Shown here one piece after another: positions 22,201 to 34,233 of a stretch of DNA of 64,000 nucleotides (positions within the stretch are counted from its first letter, which is position 1; each line of letters starts with the position of its first letter). The translations under genes were made by a program, and so were the position numbers. The notes below the pieces were generated by a model. It searched no databases and was not told where the DNA came from. It saw only the letters and a program-made list of their open reading frames with translations. The stretch is from NCBI GenBank assembly GCA_950022295.1, contig OX465600.1, positions 6,882,001-6,946,000 of the forward strand, written 5' to 3'. Origin of the DNA: Bromus sterilis. Lineage: Eukaryota > Streptophyta > Magnoliopsida > Poales > Poaceae.

Positions 22201-25200
22201 AAATAAGAACAGGATTGATAACATTGAGCTAGGATATTAAAAAGGGGTCAAACGGGATGTAGGTTCATACATCACAACATTTTTTCCAAATACAAATATC
22301 TTCCTTATATAATCTCACCTAAAAGCAAAGGAACACAAACATATTGTGCTAAACTTTTATTAATACAAAAGAATTTATATACAATTATATACTGATGTTT
22401 TGCTAAAACATTCTTGAAACATCATCAACCAATGGGAGGAGCAGCAACAACAACCAAGTTGTTTGAAGTACTAAAGAATGGGGAGATTCAAATTGGATTT
22501 CACTCTTTAGATACCATGTGATGCCCTCTTATTCACTTGCACACTCTTTGTGCCGCTTCAGATTTGATATCAAATGATAAAGAGCAAATTAATGCGGTTG
22601 CATTGCTTAAGGGAAAATAAATGACAAAACCAATTGATCAAAATCAAAGTTACAAATATGAAGAGAAGAAGTTGAGAGTTCACACAAGGTCGGAAAAGAA
22701 TTGCTTTTGTTTGGAAAAGAATGACAGCCAAGGCACCCACTTAGTTTATTAGTTTGATAAAAGAAGAAACAGCAAAATCTTAGTGCGCAAGAACTTGAAA
22801 AATGGAACATGGCATGTGTTCCCAAAATAAGCACTCAAAACAAGAATGATTTGCAAGCTTCCATTGCAAGAGGTGTGGCAAAGGTAAAGGCAGAGAAGAG
22901 TCAAGACTATGAACAACCATGTCGGCCGAAGGTTTGCATCCATACGTCAAAATCTTTGATTCACACATTATCCATGTTCTACAACTATGTCATTGATGCA
23001 TATGCCACGGGATTCATCCTTAGGTATATATGATTGGTTATCTTCCATGAGATTATCCATGATGCATTATAATTTTTCACATCATGAAAGGGTTTCCCAA
23101 ATCACTACGCATTCGTAGCTACAATTTTGTTGCTAATCCACATGGACGTTATATGATTACCACCCTAAGCATAAACATGGCATGTCGAGTGTTGACGTTC
23201 TTCTTAAAACAAACATGGTACGAATTTGTTTTCTGCATGCAAGCTTTGCCAAAAACAGGGGAGTATATTGTGTTGACAACAATTTTTGGCACACCAATAT
23301 ACAAGTTGTCGTCAAATGAAGAAGCGCTCTACATGGAAAAGTTCGGTATTATCGCATGAACATCTTTGAAGTTTGGATCATCACCATCTGATCTCATATC
23401 AAGGCATTATCGAATCTATGCTCAAAGTGCTAAGATTTATATTAAAAGAATTGGTTGGGTGATTAAGCCTTCAAGACGATCTCATATGGGAAAGCATTCT
23501 ACATCGATTTTCTTCGTCTCGTCGAGACGATCGATTTTGATAATTACCAGTCGCCCCCGCCACGGGCGCCGGACCGTCCCTCTCTTGTGATCTTTGTCTA
23601 TCATATCAACTTGTGTCTAGTCTATTTTGCTACCCCGTGGTGCCTTTATATAATAGGCCTTGGTTACATGTGTCCGACTCACAGCCTAACCTACCGTTAT
23701 TATAAGTCCAATGGTAGCACAACTCGTACACCGAATATTCAGCACATATATTTTAACACTTCACCTTGACGAATATATCATCAGCACCTTGAAGCCTCCA
23801 TGTGCAAACCTCTGTGTACCTTGGACTTAAACCCATGAGCACCACTGCTACTTCCAGACTCCATGTGACTCCACCTGCAATTGTAGTCCCTTCTTGTCTT
23901 CTCCACAGTCAATACACGAGCAAAATTAAGTTACTCTTTACTCTACCTTGTGCTCCTAACTTCTGAAGTATCTGTTCAACGCCATCACACACCGATCACT
24001 GTCTGCGTGAAAGTGAACAACTCACATATTGGACGCCACATATAAGAGTTGCCTGAACTCAACATCACAGCTCTTTCTTGTCTGATATCTCAGACTTGAA
24101 TAAATTTCACCATTGCCTTGTGTCACCCTGAGTCAAATTCAAAGTTGTCTCACCCCTTTTTTCCGGATAGTCTGTGACATGTCCCACCGCTATAGCACTC
24201 CGCCTCCTTCTTTACTCGTCATCTATATTTTACCATGTGTACTCAACACCACAGAATATACAACCATGTACTCTCTTGGTTCTTGACAATTCCAGACTTT
24301 GCGCCACTCATATTCCCCATGGTCAACTCCCGTCCATCAACCGACACCGATAGACCCTATCACCACACTTGAATTTGGTACTCGTCAACACTAATTCAGC
24401 ACCCTCTACACACTTTGCCTGACCACATGTTTGATCACCAGAGCCTTGGCCTGTCGCTGTGTCCTGTGCTCTCTGCACGCTTCGTCGCTATCATCCGCGT
24501 CGATCCTTTACTGTCCTGGTCGGGTCTCCTAGGTCGCAAACCCACACCACCTCAACCTCCTACTGCAGAGAACCACCGATCATCCACGATCGATGCCGAG
24601 TATCACGTCTCTCTCGAACCCTTGGCCCCAGCCCGAACAACATGTCTCTCGCTTTCCCACTAAAATAGTCTTCGACTCTCCGTCCACTTACACCGTAGCC
24701 CCTCCATCAGCTCAGAGTGAAGTCTTCCCTCGGGCCTCAACTCCACCTTCAACATGACTCTGTGGTGGTTGTACGTGCCACCTCCCCGCGCCCTGTTGAC
24801 TTCAAGCTTTCCTATGTGCACTTCCTTGAATCAATCTTGCACCATTGTCTTGTCGAACCGCACAAGCCCTCGGGCCTGCACCACGAGTTTCCACGCCCAG
24901 AAGTCGGCCACCATTAGCATCACGCTCCTATGTCGTCGTCGCTGAAATCACCGTCGTCTTCTACTTTGACCAACATCCACGTCCATCCATCAGACTGTCC
25001 AGTCCGACCCAGTCGAAAATTATCCGACTCCAACCATGCTCCACCATGCACCGTATCCGTTCCGCACATCTCCGTGCATTCCTTGACATCCTGTGTTTGC
25101 ATGATCCTGTCAGGACGCGCTCCAAACTTCTTTGAGCTTTATGCGCACGTCGCCGACCTCGTCGCCTTGTCCACGCTTTCCAAGCTCTTAGCAAACCGAT

Positions 25201-25490
25201 CTAGAATACCTCTGTGCAAGCTGCACAATTATTCTGTTGTCAAAGGGTGTGGCTAATGCGTGCTCGCGCGCGCGGCCAGGAGTGCGGGCTCGATTTTGGA
25301 CAGCTACACGACAAAAATACGTACGAGCTGGCTCTTCCCTTCGAGCGACCTGGGCCAAATCGCATGCATGTCCGAGCCGGCCTCTTATTACTTTTAGCGT
25401 TTGCTACTACTAATGAGCCGTAAAAGCAATTGACCGTCGTCCTCTTTACAAATAAACGGACGAACTTATTTCTTATTCCCATTTTTAATG
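22200..25490. other. Repeat-derived DNA without recognisable gene
   Basis: Short ORFs only. From about 23770 to 25250 the plus strand is markedly C/T-rich and lacks the A/T bias of its surroundings, as in an untranslated or LTR region of a retrotransposon, but no LTR pair, primer site or domain was found. Confidence 0.35.
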
Positions 25491-25492
25491 TA

Positions 25493-26850
25493 CTAGCACA
25501 AATGCCCGTGCGTTGCAACGGGAAAAAAATCCTTTAGCGTATATCAATCTAATGTTGGATCATAATATATAAAAACAACGCTCGATTTTATAATTTCATT
25601 TTTTCTGTTTACTTGTATGCACTATAAGGGATATAGACAAATAAAAATATAATAGTAAATTAAGTTTACTAGGGTAATGTTGCATTAGATTCATTAAAAT
25701 ATTAAGTAAAAGACATTAAAATGGTCACATTAGATTCATTAAATAATCCATAAGTCAAAGGCATTACTGGTCTAGGAATAATCCATATGTCAACATGAAC
25801 TAAATTCAAATATATTTAATTATCAGTTATCATAGGGAAAATATTTGGGCAAAGTTTTGCATAAACAATACGATCTTTGTTTTTTATTAACCAAGATTAC
25901 CACCTCTGATATCAAAATTGTTCGCCCATCGATAATCTTGACGACATGATTTTTGGGACATGCAAGCTTTACATTGATTATCTTGAAGTAATATATAAAG
26001 CCAGTGAAATATGTAGCAATTCAAGGTCAAACATATACGCATGTAAAATGAGGTAAATTTCAAACCTGAGAAAAGTCTATAAATGCACTTGGAAAATGAA
26101 TGCGCAACTAAATATACTTCAGAGCCCCCGAAATATTCATCCTTTGTAAAAATAAGCACGAATGTAAATTTTAAGAAATTTATGGATGAACAACCCTTTC
26201 AATACAAATTCATTAACCATAAATGTAATTAATTTGCAAATACAAAATATGAAAATGATGGACTTTCACTTTATAATATATATTAAAATTTTAATTACTC
26301 TTAATACAATTGTAAAGGTAATGCAGAATTTCTATAAATTAAAAAATGAAATAACACATTTATAGTTGGAACCTTAAGTTGAATTTAAATTTGAGTTTGT
26401 ATTTTAACGGAAATAACTAAGCATACTTAATATATAAATTGAGTTTGGATAAAAAATCTTCAAATAATTAAATTTAAATTTAATATATAAAGCCTGTGAA
26501 ATATGTAGCAATTCGAGATCAAACATGTACGCATGTAAAATTAGGTAAACTTCAAACCTCAACAACGTCTATAAAAGCGAAAGTGGCCAATTAAAATAAT
26601 ATAATAGAGGAGCGAAATATCAAGGCCCAAGTGCTCATTAGTTTGGTGGCTGTCGTTTTTTAATTCCAGCGGTCATGGGCCTAGCCAAAGTGGCCCATTA
26701 AAAATGACAGAGCAGCGATTTTTTTTCCGATATAAACTGGACTGCGGGTTGATTCATCTAAAACAGAGGGGGTTTTCTGCAAAAAATCCAAAACAGAAGG
26801 AGAAACTCACCTCCTTTATTATTAGGGAAAGATTATTAAAAAATACGTTT
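25493..26850 (-). mobile_element. Helitron 3' terminus with AT-rich body, minus strand
   Basis: The minus strand ends in CCCGTTGCAACGCACGGG (a hairpin), then CATTTGTGCTAG at 25493, next to T, the expected Helitron 3' structure. The AT-rich interior extends to about 26.6-26.8 kb, but a 5' TC end was not pinned down, so the right border is approximate. Confidence 0.55.
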
Positions 26851-26859
26851 TATGACGTC

Positions 26860-27310
26860 CGTCTCGACTTCGCCGTGACGATGTCCGCCTCGACTTCGCG
26901 TACACTAAGCTGGTGAGCCTCTGATTTGATGGGCTCGTCTCGGCATTCGTCGTCGCTGCCGCGATGACGTCCGCGTCGACTTCGCGTACACTAAGATGGT
27001 GAGGCTATGATGTGACGTCGTCTCGGCGTCCGCCTCGACTTCGCGGAAAGTAAGATGGTGAGGCTCTGATGTGAGGGCTCGTCTCGGCGTCCGTCGTCGC
27101 TGCCGCGATGACATCTGCCTCGACTTCGCACACACTAAGCGTGATTCACTATTGTTTCCCTTTTATTTAAAAAGACATATAAAATGGTGTCTATCCACCC
27201 CCCCACCCTAAGATGACTGGTGAGGCTGTGATTAGACGGACTCGTCTCAGCGTCCGTCGTCGCTGCCCGCGACGACGTCCGTCTCGACTTCGTGCACACT
27301 AAGTGTGGTT
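26860..27310. repeat. GC-rich minisatellite, block 1 (degenerate 86-bp units)
   Basis: Units contain CTCGTCTCGGCGTCCGTCGT, CTGCCGCGACGACGTCC and CTCGACTTCGCGTACACTAAG followed by a GGTGAGGCT stretch. Spacing here is irregular (83 bp, then a shortened 61-bp unit). It is CpG-dense compared with the AT-rich surroundings. Confidence 0.8.
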
Positions 27311-27337
27311 CACTACTGTTTCCCTTTTATTTAAAAA

Positions 27338-27854
27338 CTAGATGATACCCCGCGCGTTGCTGCGGGAATCAGTTACAATATATTTTAAATGATTGATTGC
27401 ATGAAACATGAATAGTTGAATTAATAGTATATAAACTAAAGTATAAAAATATATTTTACGTTTGTATTTTATTATTGTGCAGTTAAAAATATTTATTAAA
27501 TATAAGTAATGTAATATAATGAAAATAATTCATGCATGTTGAGTAAGGTCGCATGTAGCATTATATTGATGTATGCATGAGATCAACTAATAACGAAGAA
27601 CTTGTTCTCATGCATATTGTGGTGAGTATTTGATAATGTGACATGTATGCATGTTAAAAGTGATGTAATATAATGGGAAAAAATCCATGCAAGTTGAGGG
27701 AGGTTGCATGTGTCATTAAATGGATGTGTGCATGAGATCAACTAATAATGAATAACTTGTTCTCATCCATATTATGATGGGCCTTTAATGAGGTGGCATG
27801 CTTGCATGTTGAGATAAAAAAGATAGTGGGGATGATATATTATAGTATTATAGA
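27338..27854 (-). mobile_element. Small non-autonomous Helitron, 517 bp, complete ends
   Basis: Read on the minus strand it starts TCTATAATACTATAATA and ends with the hairpin CCCGCAGCAACGCGCGGG, then GTATCATCTAG, inserted between A and T. The paralogous stretch at 27161-27200 (TTATTTAAAAA joined to ACATATAAAATGGTG) is the same sequence without the element, confirming both borders. No ORF inside. Confidence 0.85.
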
Positions 27855-27879
27855 TACATATAAAATGGTGTCTATCCAC

Positions 27880-28420
27880 CCCATCCCCACCCTAAGATAG
27901 TTGGTGAGGCTGTGATGTGACTGGCTCGTCTCGGCGTTCGTCGACGCTGCCGCGACGACGCCCGCCACGACTTCGCGTACACTAAGCTGGTGAGGCTCTG
28001 ATGTGACGGGCACGTCCCGGCGTCCGTCGTCGCTGCCGCAACGACCTCCGCCTCGACTTCGCGCACACTTAAATGGTGAGGTTGTGATGTGACGGACTCG
28101 TCTCGGCGACCGTCGTCGCTGCCGCGACGACGTCCGCATCGACTTCGCGTATACTAAGATGGTGAGGTTCTGATGTGACGGGCTCGTCTCGGTGTCCGTC
28201 GTCGCTGTCGCGACGACGCACGCCTCGACTTCACGTATACTAAAATGGTGAGGTTCTAATGTGACGAGTTCGTCTCGGTGTCCGTCATCGCTGCCGCGAC
28301 GACGTCCGCCTCGACTTCGCGTACACTAAAATAGTGAGGCTCTGATGTGACGGACTCGTCTCGGCGTCCATCGTCGCAAACACGACGACGTGCGCCTCGA
28401 CTTCTCGTACTAATCTATAA
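27880..28420. repeat. GC-rich minisatellite, block 2 (exact 86-bp period)
   Basis: The CTCGTCTCGG landmark recurs at 27925, 28011, 28097, 28183, 28269 and 28355, exactly 86 bp apart, with a few substitutions per unit. It continues block 1, from which it is separated by the Helitron at 27338-27854. The minus-strand ORF across it is a by-product of the repeat. Confidence 0.9.
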
Positions 28421-28429
28421 GCAGCTAGG

Positions 28430-30640
28430 AAGAGCAAATCGCAACGTTTGTGTCCATGGCAATAATCTTCTAATTTACTAGGAGCTAGAACGACTTCAAA
28501 TTTAGCCAGTAAATTTGAATCGCATTCAAAGTTTAAAATAGCGGGTTATGCTTCTTAGCGGCGGCATATTCTAGACGCTAAGAAAGCTATAGATAAGCTA
28601 TAGCGAAGCTAAGCCACTTAGCGTTTTTTCTAAAAATAAAAAAATTGTATAAAAACTAAACAACATATATGCATATCATCGAAAATATATTAACGAAAAA
28701 TTGTAAACGCTAGCCAGGAGTGGACCGCAAGTTGCAACGCGCGGCCGCGTCGGAGTGTTCTCGCCAAACTACTTATGTGCACACGCTTTTCTCAACAAAA
28801 AAAACTTATGTGCACACGCTGTCCTGGCAACCTTTTTTTTCTCTGAAACAAATCTCTCGCATGTATGCACTCCCAGCACCTTAATCATATTGCACATTTT
28901 TTTAGCCTTAAATCATATTGCACCTAGAAGTTTTCCTGTACGCGCCAATGCAGCCACCTGGCCCCCTACACACGTCTCTTTTGCAGCGCAGCCCACCGCT
29001 CAAGGCAGATTCCGCTTCGCATACGCACACGCCAATCGATCTACAGATGTGCCTGACGTGGTCGACCATTATTCACGTGTGCCTGCAGTGCTGGTAGCTC
29101 CTCTGTGCTATCTCGTTGTCCCAGTTTCCTGCCAATGCATAACATACAATAAGAAGAAAACCAAACATAGTGAGACGCTGAGAGCTGGCATAAAGCAACA
29201 TGGCTAGTCCAGTTATTCAGTTATAGAGCTACAATTTCAAATCTTTAATCACATTAATAACAAGATGTTTGTGTCATTCTCTTTCGTATACTATGCGCAG
29301 TTCAGTGCTCACCATGCATGATCACGGGTAAATATCAAACAGATCAAAATATAGTCTAATAACAAGATGTGTGTGTCATTCTCTTTCATATACTATGCAC
29401 TTCAGTGCTCACCATGCATGATCACGTGTAAATATCAAACGGATCAAAATATAGTCTATACTATTGTTAATATTTCGTAAAAGAGAAAAACCTATATGGA
29501 GTATCAAGGCTGCCATTCCAACTAACAAAAAATACCATAGTATCCATTCCACTTGCATAGTTAATTCTCCTATCCAACTTCTTAATAGCACACTAATCTC
29601 CTCGCATCAGGATCCCAATGGCTTCCTTCAAGGAACTGAAGTTAGCGCATGGAGATATAGAAGACAACGGTTGCGGTTCTGCCCTCATATCTGGTCTTCT
29701 AGCTGCGATATAGTAAACAATATAAGAGGGGATTGACAAGGTGCCTGCATCGTCCCCTTCTACATCACTGTCACCGTCGCCACCACCACGGGAGAAGGCG
29801 CCGCACAACCAGATTTACTTTTCAGCGCTTTAATTTTCATTTTAATTAATTCATCGAACGTCTTCTTTTATAATGATATCTTTGGAAATGTGTCAGCTGC
29901 GTTGGGGATCACATTTGAAAAACCAAACAAGATCGTCCCGCGTCGAGCTAAAATGGACGGAAAACGGACAAAACGTGCGTCTGTTTGCGGTCGCGCTTGA
30001 GTTGCCCTTAGAATGTCCAAAAAAAATTGCACATATGTCAAAAATTAATTTTTCATTTATTTATCTTTTTAAACCTCATATACATTAAAAAAACGGTTTT
30101 GTATTGAGAAACAAAAAGACTGCTCATAATTCAAAAAAATAATGTTTTAAATATTATAATTAAATGGAAAATTTCATCTACCTTGAATAGATAATTCTTA
30201 AAAATTATCATCCTAAATATATTATTCATGTATCTCATAAAAAATAATCATATATTTTACGTGAGATAATGAAAGAAAAAAATGAACACCAAAAACAATA
30301 TATAATGGCAGTGTAATTAAATAGAGAAGACAATTTTAAACGAGTAAAAGGAGGAAATACATAAATAAAAGAAAAAGGAAAGGTAAAATACAAGAAAAAA
30401 CATTATACGGCCCACAAAACTGCAGACCTAATCCGTCACTGTAGGCAATATATAGGGGATTGGGAGCCTGCTCTCTACCTGATTGGTTGTAATCTTCTAT
30501 CCTCTATTCCCTGAAATCATTAGTTGAGGGTACTCCTTGCAAAGCTCATTTCTACCTTCCAGGTGGCTAATTAGTGGTGCACTGCAAGCGCGTCATTTAT
30601 CGTAAACTGGGATTTTTTCCCCTTTTTGTAGACTCATTTT
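28430..30640. other. Intergenic DNA without recognisable gene
   Basis: Contains a TTAGCGGCGGCATATT...AAGCTATAGCGAAGC stretch (28540-28620) related to sequence at 34020-34060, a near-duplicate pair of about 100 bp (29270-29350 and 29360-29450, sharing GTGCTCACCATGCATGATCA), and AT-rich filler. No supported gene. Confidence 0.4.
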
Positions 30641-30819
30641 TTTAAATGTTTGATCTCTTGAACCGTGCGTTCAAATCCCAAATCGTTTTCACCGTTTGAT
30701 TCTTCGCTTCGAAGTATTCGAAACTAGATCCCTTGTCAATAGGTTTGGATGAACCTTTTTTCACGAAAAAACAGAAAAAAAAAATAGTTGAAAGCACATT
30801 TTGTTTTTCACTTCTACCC

Positions 30820-31200
30820 TTTCCAAGTGGCACAATTGTGCTTCTCGCGAAAACAAATATGTGTCTATCGCAAAAAATTGTTTTTTTTTCTTTTCGAGAG
30901 ACGCAATTATGCCTCACGCAGAAGTAAACATGTCCCTTCACAAAAGAAAATACATGCCTCTCATCGAAGAAAACAATAAAATGTTTTTTTATTTCAAGAG
31001 GAACATCGCGGAAGCAAACCTATGCCTCTCATGGAAGCACAAAAATGTATTTTTTCTTTCACAAAAGCACATAATTATTTCTCTCGCGGGAGCAAACATG
31101 TGCCTTCACAAGAAGCAAATATGTGCCTCTCGTGAAAGAAAAATAATATGTGTTTTCCCTTTTTGAGAGGCACAATTGTGCCTCTAGCGAAAGCAAACTT
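30820..31200. repeat. Degenerate repeat field built on GTGCCTCTCGCGAAAGCAAA
   Basis: The motif recurs with substitutions at least seven times, separated by T- or A-rich runs. ORFs crossing it are repetitive and unrelated to known domains. Confidence 0.6.
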
Positions 31201-31802
31201 TTTCCTTTTTAGAAAAAGAAAAAACTGTTTTCATGTAAATTTTTAATATTTTCTCTCTCGAAAATCTAAGAAAAACCGGGTGAAAACAAAAAAAGGCGAA
31301 AAAACAAAAAAATCATGTAAAACCTAAAAATGTAAAAAGTAAAATTCCAAAGAAGCACCTGACACCCGACACGCGATACGACGGTGGACGCGCTCTTATG
31401 CCACCAAAATGGTCATTGGGAGGCTCCCACAAAGGCTATCCTCGATTGGTTGCTCCTTTTAAATAGTTAAAATCCATTATCTATTTTTTTCTTAACATGC
31501 AGCCATGCCAGGTAAGCTAGTTGTGCTTGCTTGTCATGTCATCAGACGACAGACTAGCAATAATTTATTGCTATACTTTTAGTTGTCACCCTAAGCGCAT
31601 CGGCAAAATTGGTGCAAATGTTGGGTTTTCTATATCGATCTATCAACAAAAGTGATCTGACCATGGAGAGTCTCTATCATGTAGGATGCATTGGTGCATT
31701 TATATGCATCTGAAATTTCATATGAATTAATCATTCCAATTCAATTTTATATGTTAAGTTTTTCACTTTATTATTAGTATTTCAAAAATTGCAGCATGCA
31801 TT

Positions 31803-31890
31803 GAATCTTAATGAATGAATTCACATTCTATACATAATTTTGAAATTAAAATCTTAATTCCACAGCATGTGAATTCATTCATTAAGATTC
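31803..31890. repeat. Perfect 24-bp inverted repeat (hairpin)
   Basis: The arm at 31803-31826 (beginning GAATCTTAATGAATG) is repeated exactly in reverse complement at 31867-31890, with a 40-bp AT-rich loop. It could be the core of a foldback MITE or a small-RNA hairpin; no target duplication was identified. Confidence 0.7.
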
Positions 31891-32134
31891 CAAGCATATG
31901 GACAATCCAATGATGTTCTCAAAAAATGTCGAATGATTCACCTCGTACACGCGGAGATGAAGTGGTTCTGGAAGAGAGACTGTGAGCGTAAAAATGACGC
32001 ATGAATGACTCGTTCCTGGAGTACGGGAACAATATTGACACCATTGGTGATGATGAGTAATGTGTCCGTCGTAATCGATCGAACTATGTTCAAGTTTGGA
32101 TGTTTCAAATTAGTTCGAATGTTTAAAAATACTA

Positions 32135-32215
32135 CTCCCTACGTTTCATAACATAAGATCATTTTGCAAGCTAAGTCAGCTTGCAAAGTAATCTTATATT
32201 ATGGAACATAGGAAG
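32135..32215. mobile_element. Stowaway MITE, 81 bp
   Basis: Ends CTCCCTACGTTTCATAACAT and CTTCCTATGTTCCATAATAT (opposite strand), flanked by TA at 32133-32134 and 32216-32217. The centre contains a second short palindrome around AAGCTAAGTCAGCTT. Confidence 0.85.
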
Positions 32216-32914
32216 TATGTTAAAATATGGAATGATCAAGAAGTTTGGATGTTTCGATTGCCCTGTTTTAGGGAAGTTATTGCAGATGCTCACTGTTTTT
32301 TGTCATAATAAAAAATATTTTTTTATTTCTAAATTTCCTCCGTTGGATTTTGATGACTTGTTATAGGATCGTTGTTGGAAATGCTTTAGTATTGTGAGGC
32401 TAAAAAGGTGGAATAATTTACTCGGGTCCACTGAAGAAAACATTCCTTATGAGTTTCTTTGGTGAGATTCAGAGTTCTCCTGGATGCACAATATTTTTGT
32501 TAAATTTTGGATGCATAATATTGTCAGGATAAATACGTCTAGAGCAAAAATCAACCCCCAAACATTAAGTTTAGCACGCACAGTCAATATCGCGGACGAA
32601 ATGCTGAGATCTTACTATTTATTTTATTTTTTGAGGGGGGCCTTACTATTTGTTGGTACAAAAATGCTAGGTTCATGGGCAATTACAGGGGGTTACGGGC
32701 TCTCCTTCCATATCACTTAAAAAGCCCCCCTCTAATTTCCCCCGGGGTGGGCCCACTCAGTGTCAATTAGTCAATCAAATCCTACTTAATTAGAACCAAT
32801 CCAGTAAAACCCATAAATGTCCGTGAATGTAGCCTTGCTCTGGTTGGTATGCCACAAGTCTATAACAATCTGAAATTTTTAGCACTTGCTACCTCAGTAC
32901 CCCTGGCGTAGCAT

Positions 32915-33128
32915 CACTGGCGAAGCTATGTGTAAGTCAGGGGGCGCTGCCCCCCTCCCCCCCGGCCGCCCAAGAAAAATTTGCAAAAATTCAGTGCATT
33001 TTAGCCAATTTTTGCTCTAATTTTTGTCATATTTGACCCATTTGCCTCCCCAGAAGTAGCCCAACATGACTCAATAGCCCATTTGCCTTCTCCCCACCTC
33101 CACAGTTTCGGCCCAAGCTCCGCCACTG
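32915..33128. mobile_element. hAT-type MITE with 8-bp target duplication, 214 bp
   Basis: The left end CACTGGCGAAGCT and right end AGCTCCGCCACTG form imperfect inverted repeats. The 8 bp CGTAGCAT occurs directly on both sides (32907-32914 and 33129-33136). Eight-base duplications are typical of hAT elements. It shares its ends with the element at 38364-38550. Confidence 0.85.
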
Positions 33129-34019
33129 CGTAGCATAGCCACAAGAATTTAAGAACTTACGCTAAAAAAACAAGAATTTAAAAATCATGTTACACCAATG
33201 CAGCATCAGCATCGCCTCTGTAATCGCCATTGCCGCTCTTCTTCTTGTAGACGTAAGCTCGAGAGAAGAAGAAGACGGCGATGAGCTCAACGACGCAGAG
33301 TCCGGCGAGCAGCCAGTTGAAGTAGTCTAGGTGCGCGCGGTTGAGGTTGTTTGAGAACCAGCTGGCGCCGCGCTTCGCCGTGGCCCTGTCGATGACGGAG
33401 ATGAGGAAGCTGCTGAGGAGGTGCCCCATGCCGAAGATGCTCAGGAACAGCGCCAGGCCTAGGCTCTGCACGGCGTCAGGCACCTGGTCGTAGAAGAATT
33501 CCTGCAGCCCGATCATGACGAACACGTCGGAGATGCCGATGGGCACGTACTGCGGCACCATCCACCAGAGCGTCCTGGGGAGCTGCGCCTTCGGGGTGCT
33601 CACCAGGCCGGCGTCCCTCGCGACGCCGAGCCCCTTCATCTCCACCAGAGCCGAGAGCGCGACGGCCACGAGGGAGAGGCACAGCCTGGCGCCGATCCTC
33701 CGCAGCATGGTGATGCCTGTCGGCCGACCCGTGTAGCGCCTCGCCAGCGGCACGAATAGTCGGTCGTACACCGGGATGAAGATCACGATGCTTACGCTGA
33801 TAAACGTCTGCAGCGCCGCCGCCGGCACCTTGAACTTGGGGCCAATCCGCCGGTCCAGCGTCGCCGCCTTCTTGGTGAAGAAGGTGGACGTCTGGGAGAA
33901 GATGATGGCGTAGATTATGCACGAGCACGACGCCCAGATTGGCAAAAGGCGGAGCAAGCTTTTCGCCTCCTCCACGTTCACGAGGTCGTCGGAGTTGTTC
34001 CCGCCATAGTTTTAAATAG

Positions 34020-34200
34020 CGCGATATAGCTTCGCTATAGCACGCTATAGCGTTTAGAAGAGGTCCGGCGCTAAGCAACTTAATATCAAACATATGAAGA
34101 AACATCTTAAATAGCGCGCTAGAGATGAACAAATGAACATTAATATACACCACCATAATACGAATATACGATACGACAACAAAGTTAGATAGATATAAAT
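34020..34200. mobile_element. Unclassified insertion in the NPF gene
   Basis: An AT-rich block with TTTAAATAGCGCGATATAGC and repeated GCTATAGCG palindromes interrupts the transporter coding region. Related motifs occur at 28540-28620. Its ends were not defined. Confidence 0.4.
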
Positions 34201-34233
34201 ACTTGGTGCGGTGTTTTGATCTCCAGCTCTTAA

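Noticed and set aside
23770..25250. C/T-rich region considered as an LTR retrotransposon
   Set aside because: No paired LTR, primer site, target duplication or protein domain could be found; left unclassified.
27840..28139. Arg/Ser-rich ORF across the 86-bp minisatellite
   Set aside because: Composition follows from the repeat unit, and it reads through repeat borders without any domain pattern.
26860..28430. Regular repeats resembling a CRISPR array
   Set aside because: The whole 86-bp unit is repeated with no unique spacers, no cas genes, and the DNA is plant nuclear.
28755..29207. 150-residue plus-strand ORF
   Set aside because: No signal, domain or intron structure consistent with a gene; it starts in repeat-like CTTATGTGCACACGCT sequence.
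30733..31166. Overlapping plus-strand ORFs up to 121 residues
   Set aside because: Low-complexity translations of the degenerate GTGCCTCTCGCGAAAG repeat field.
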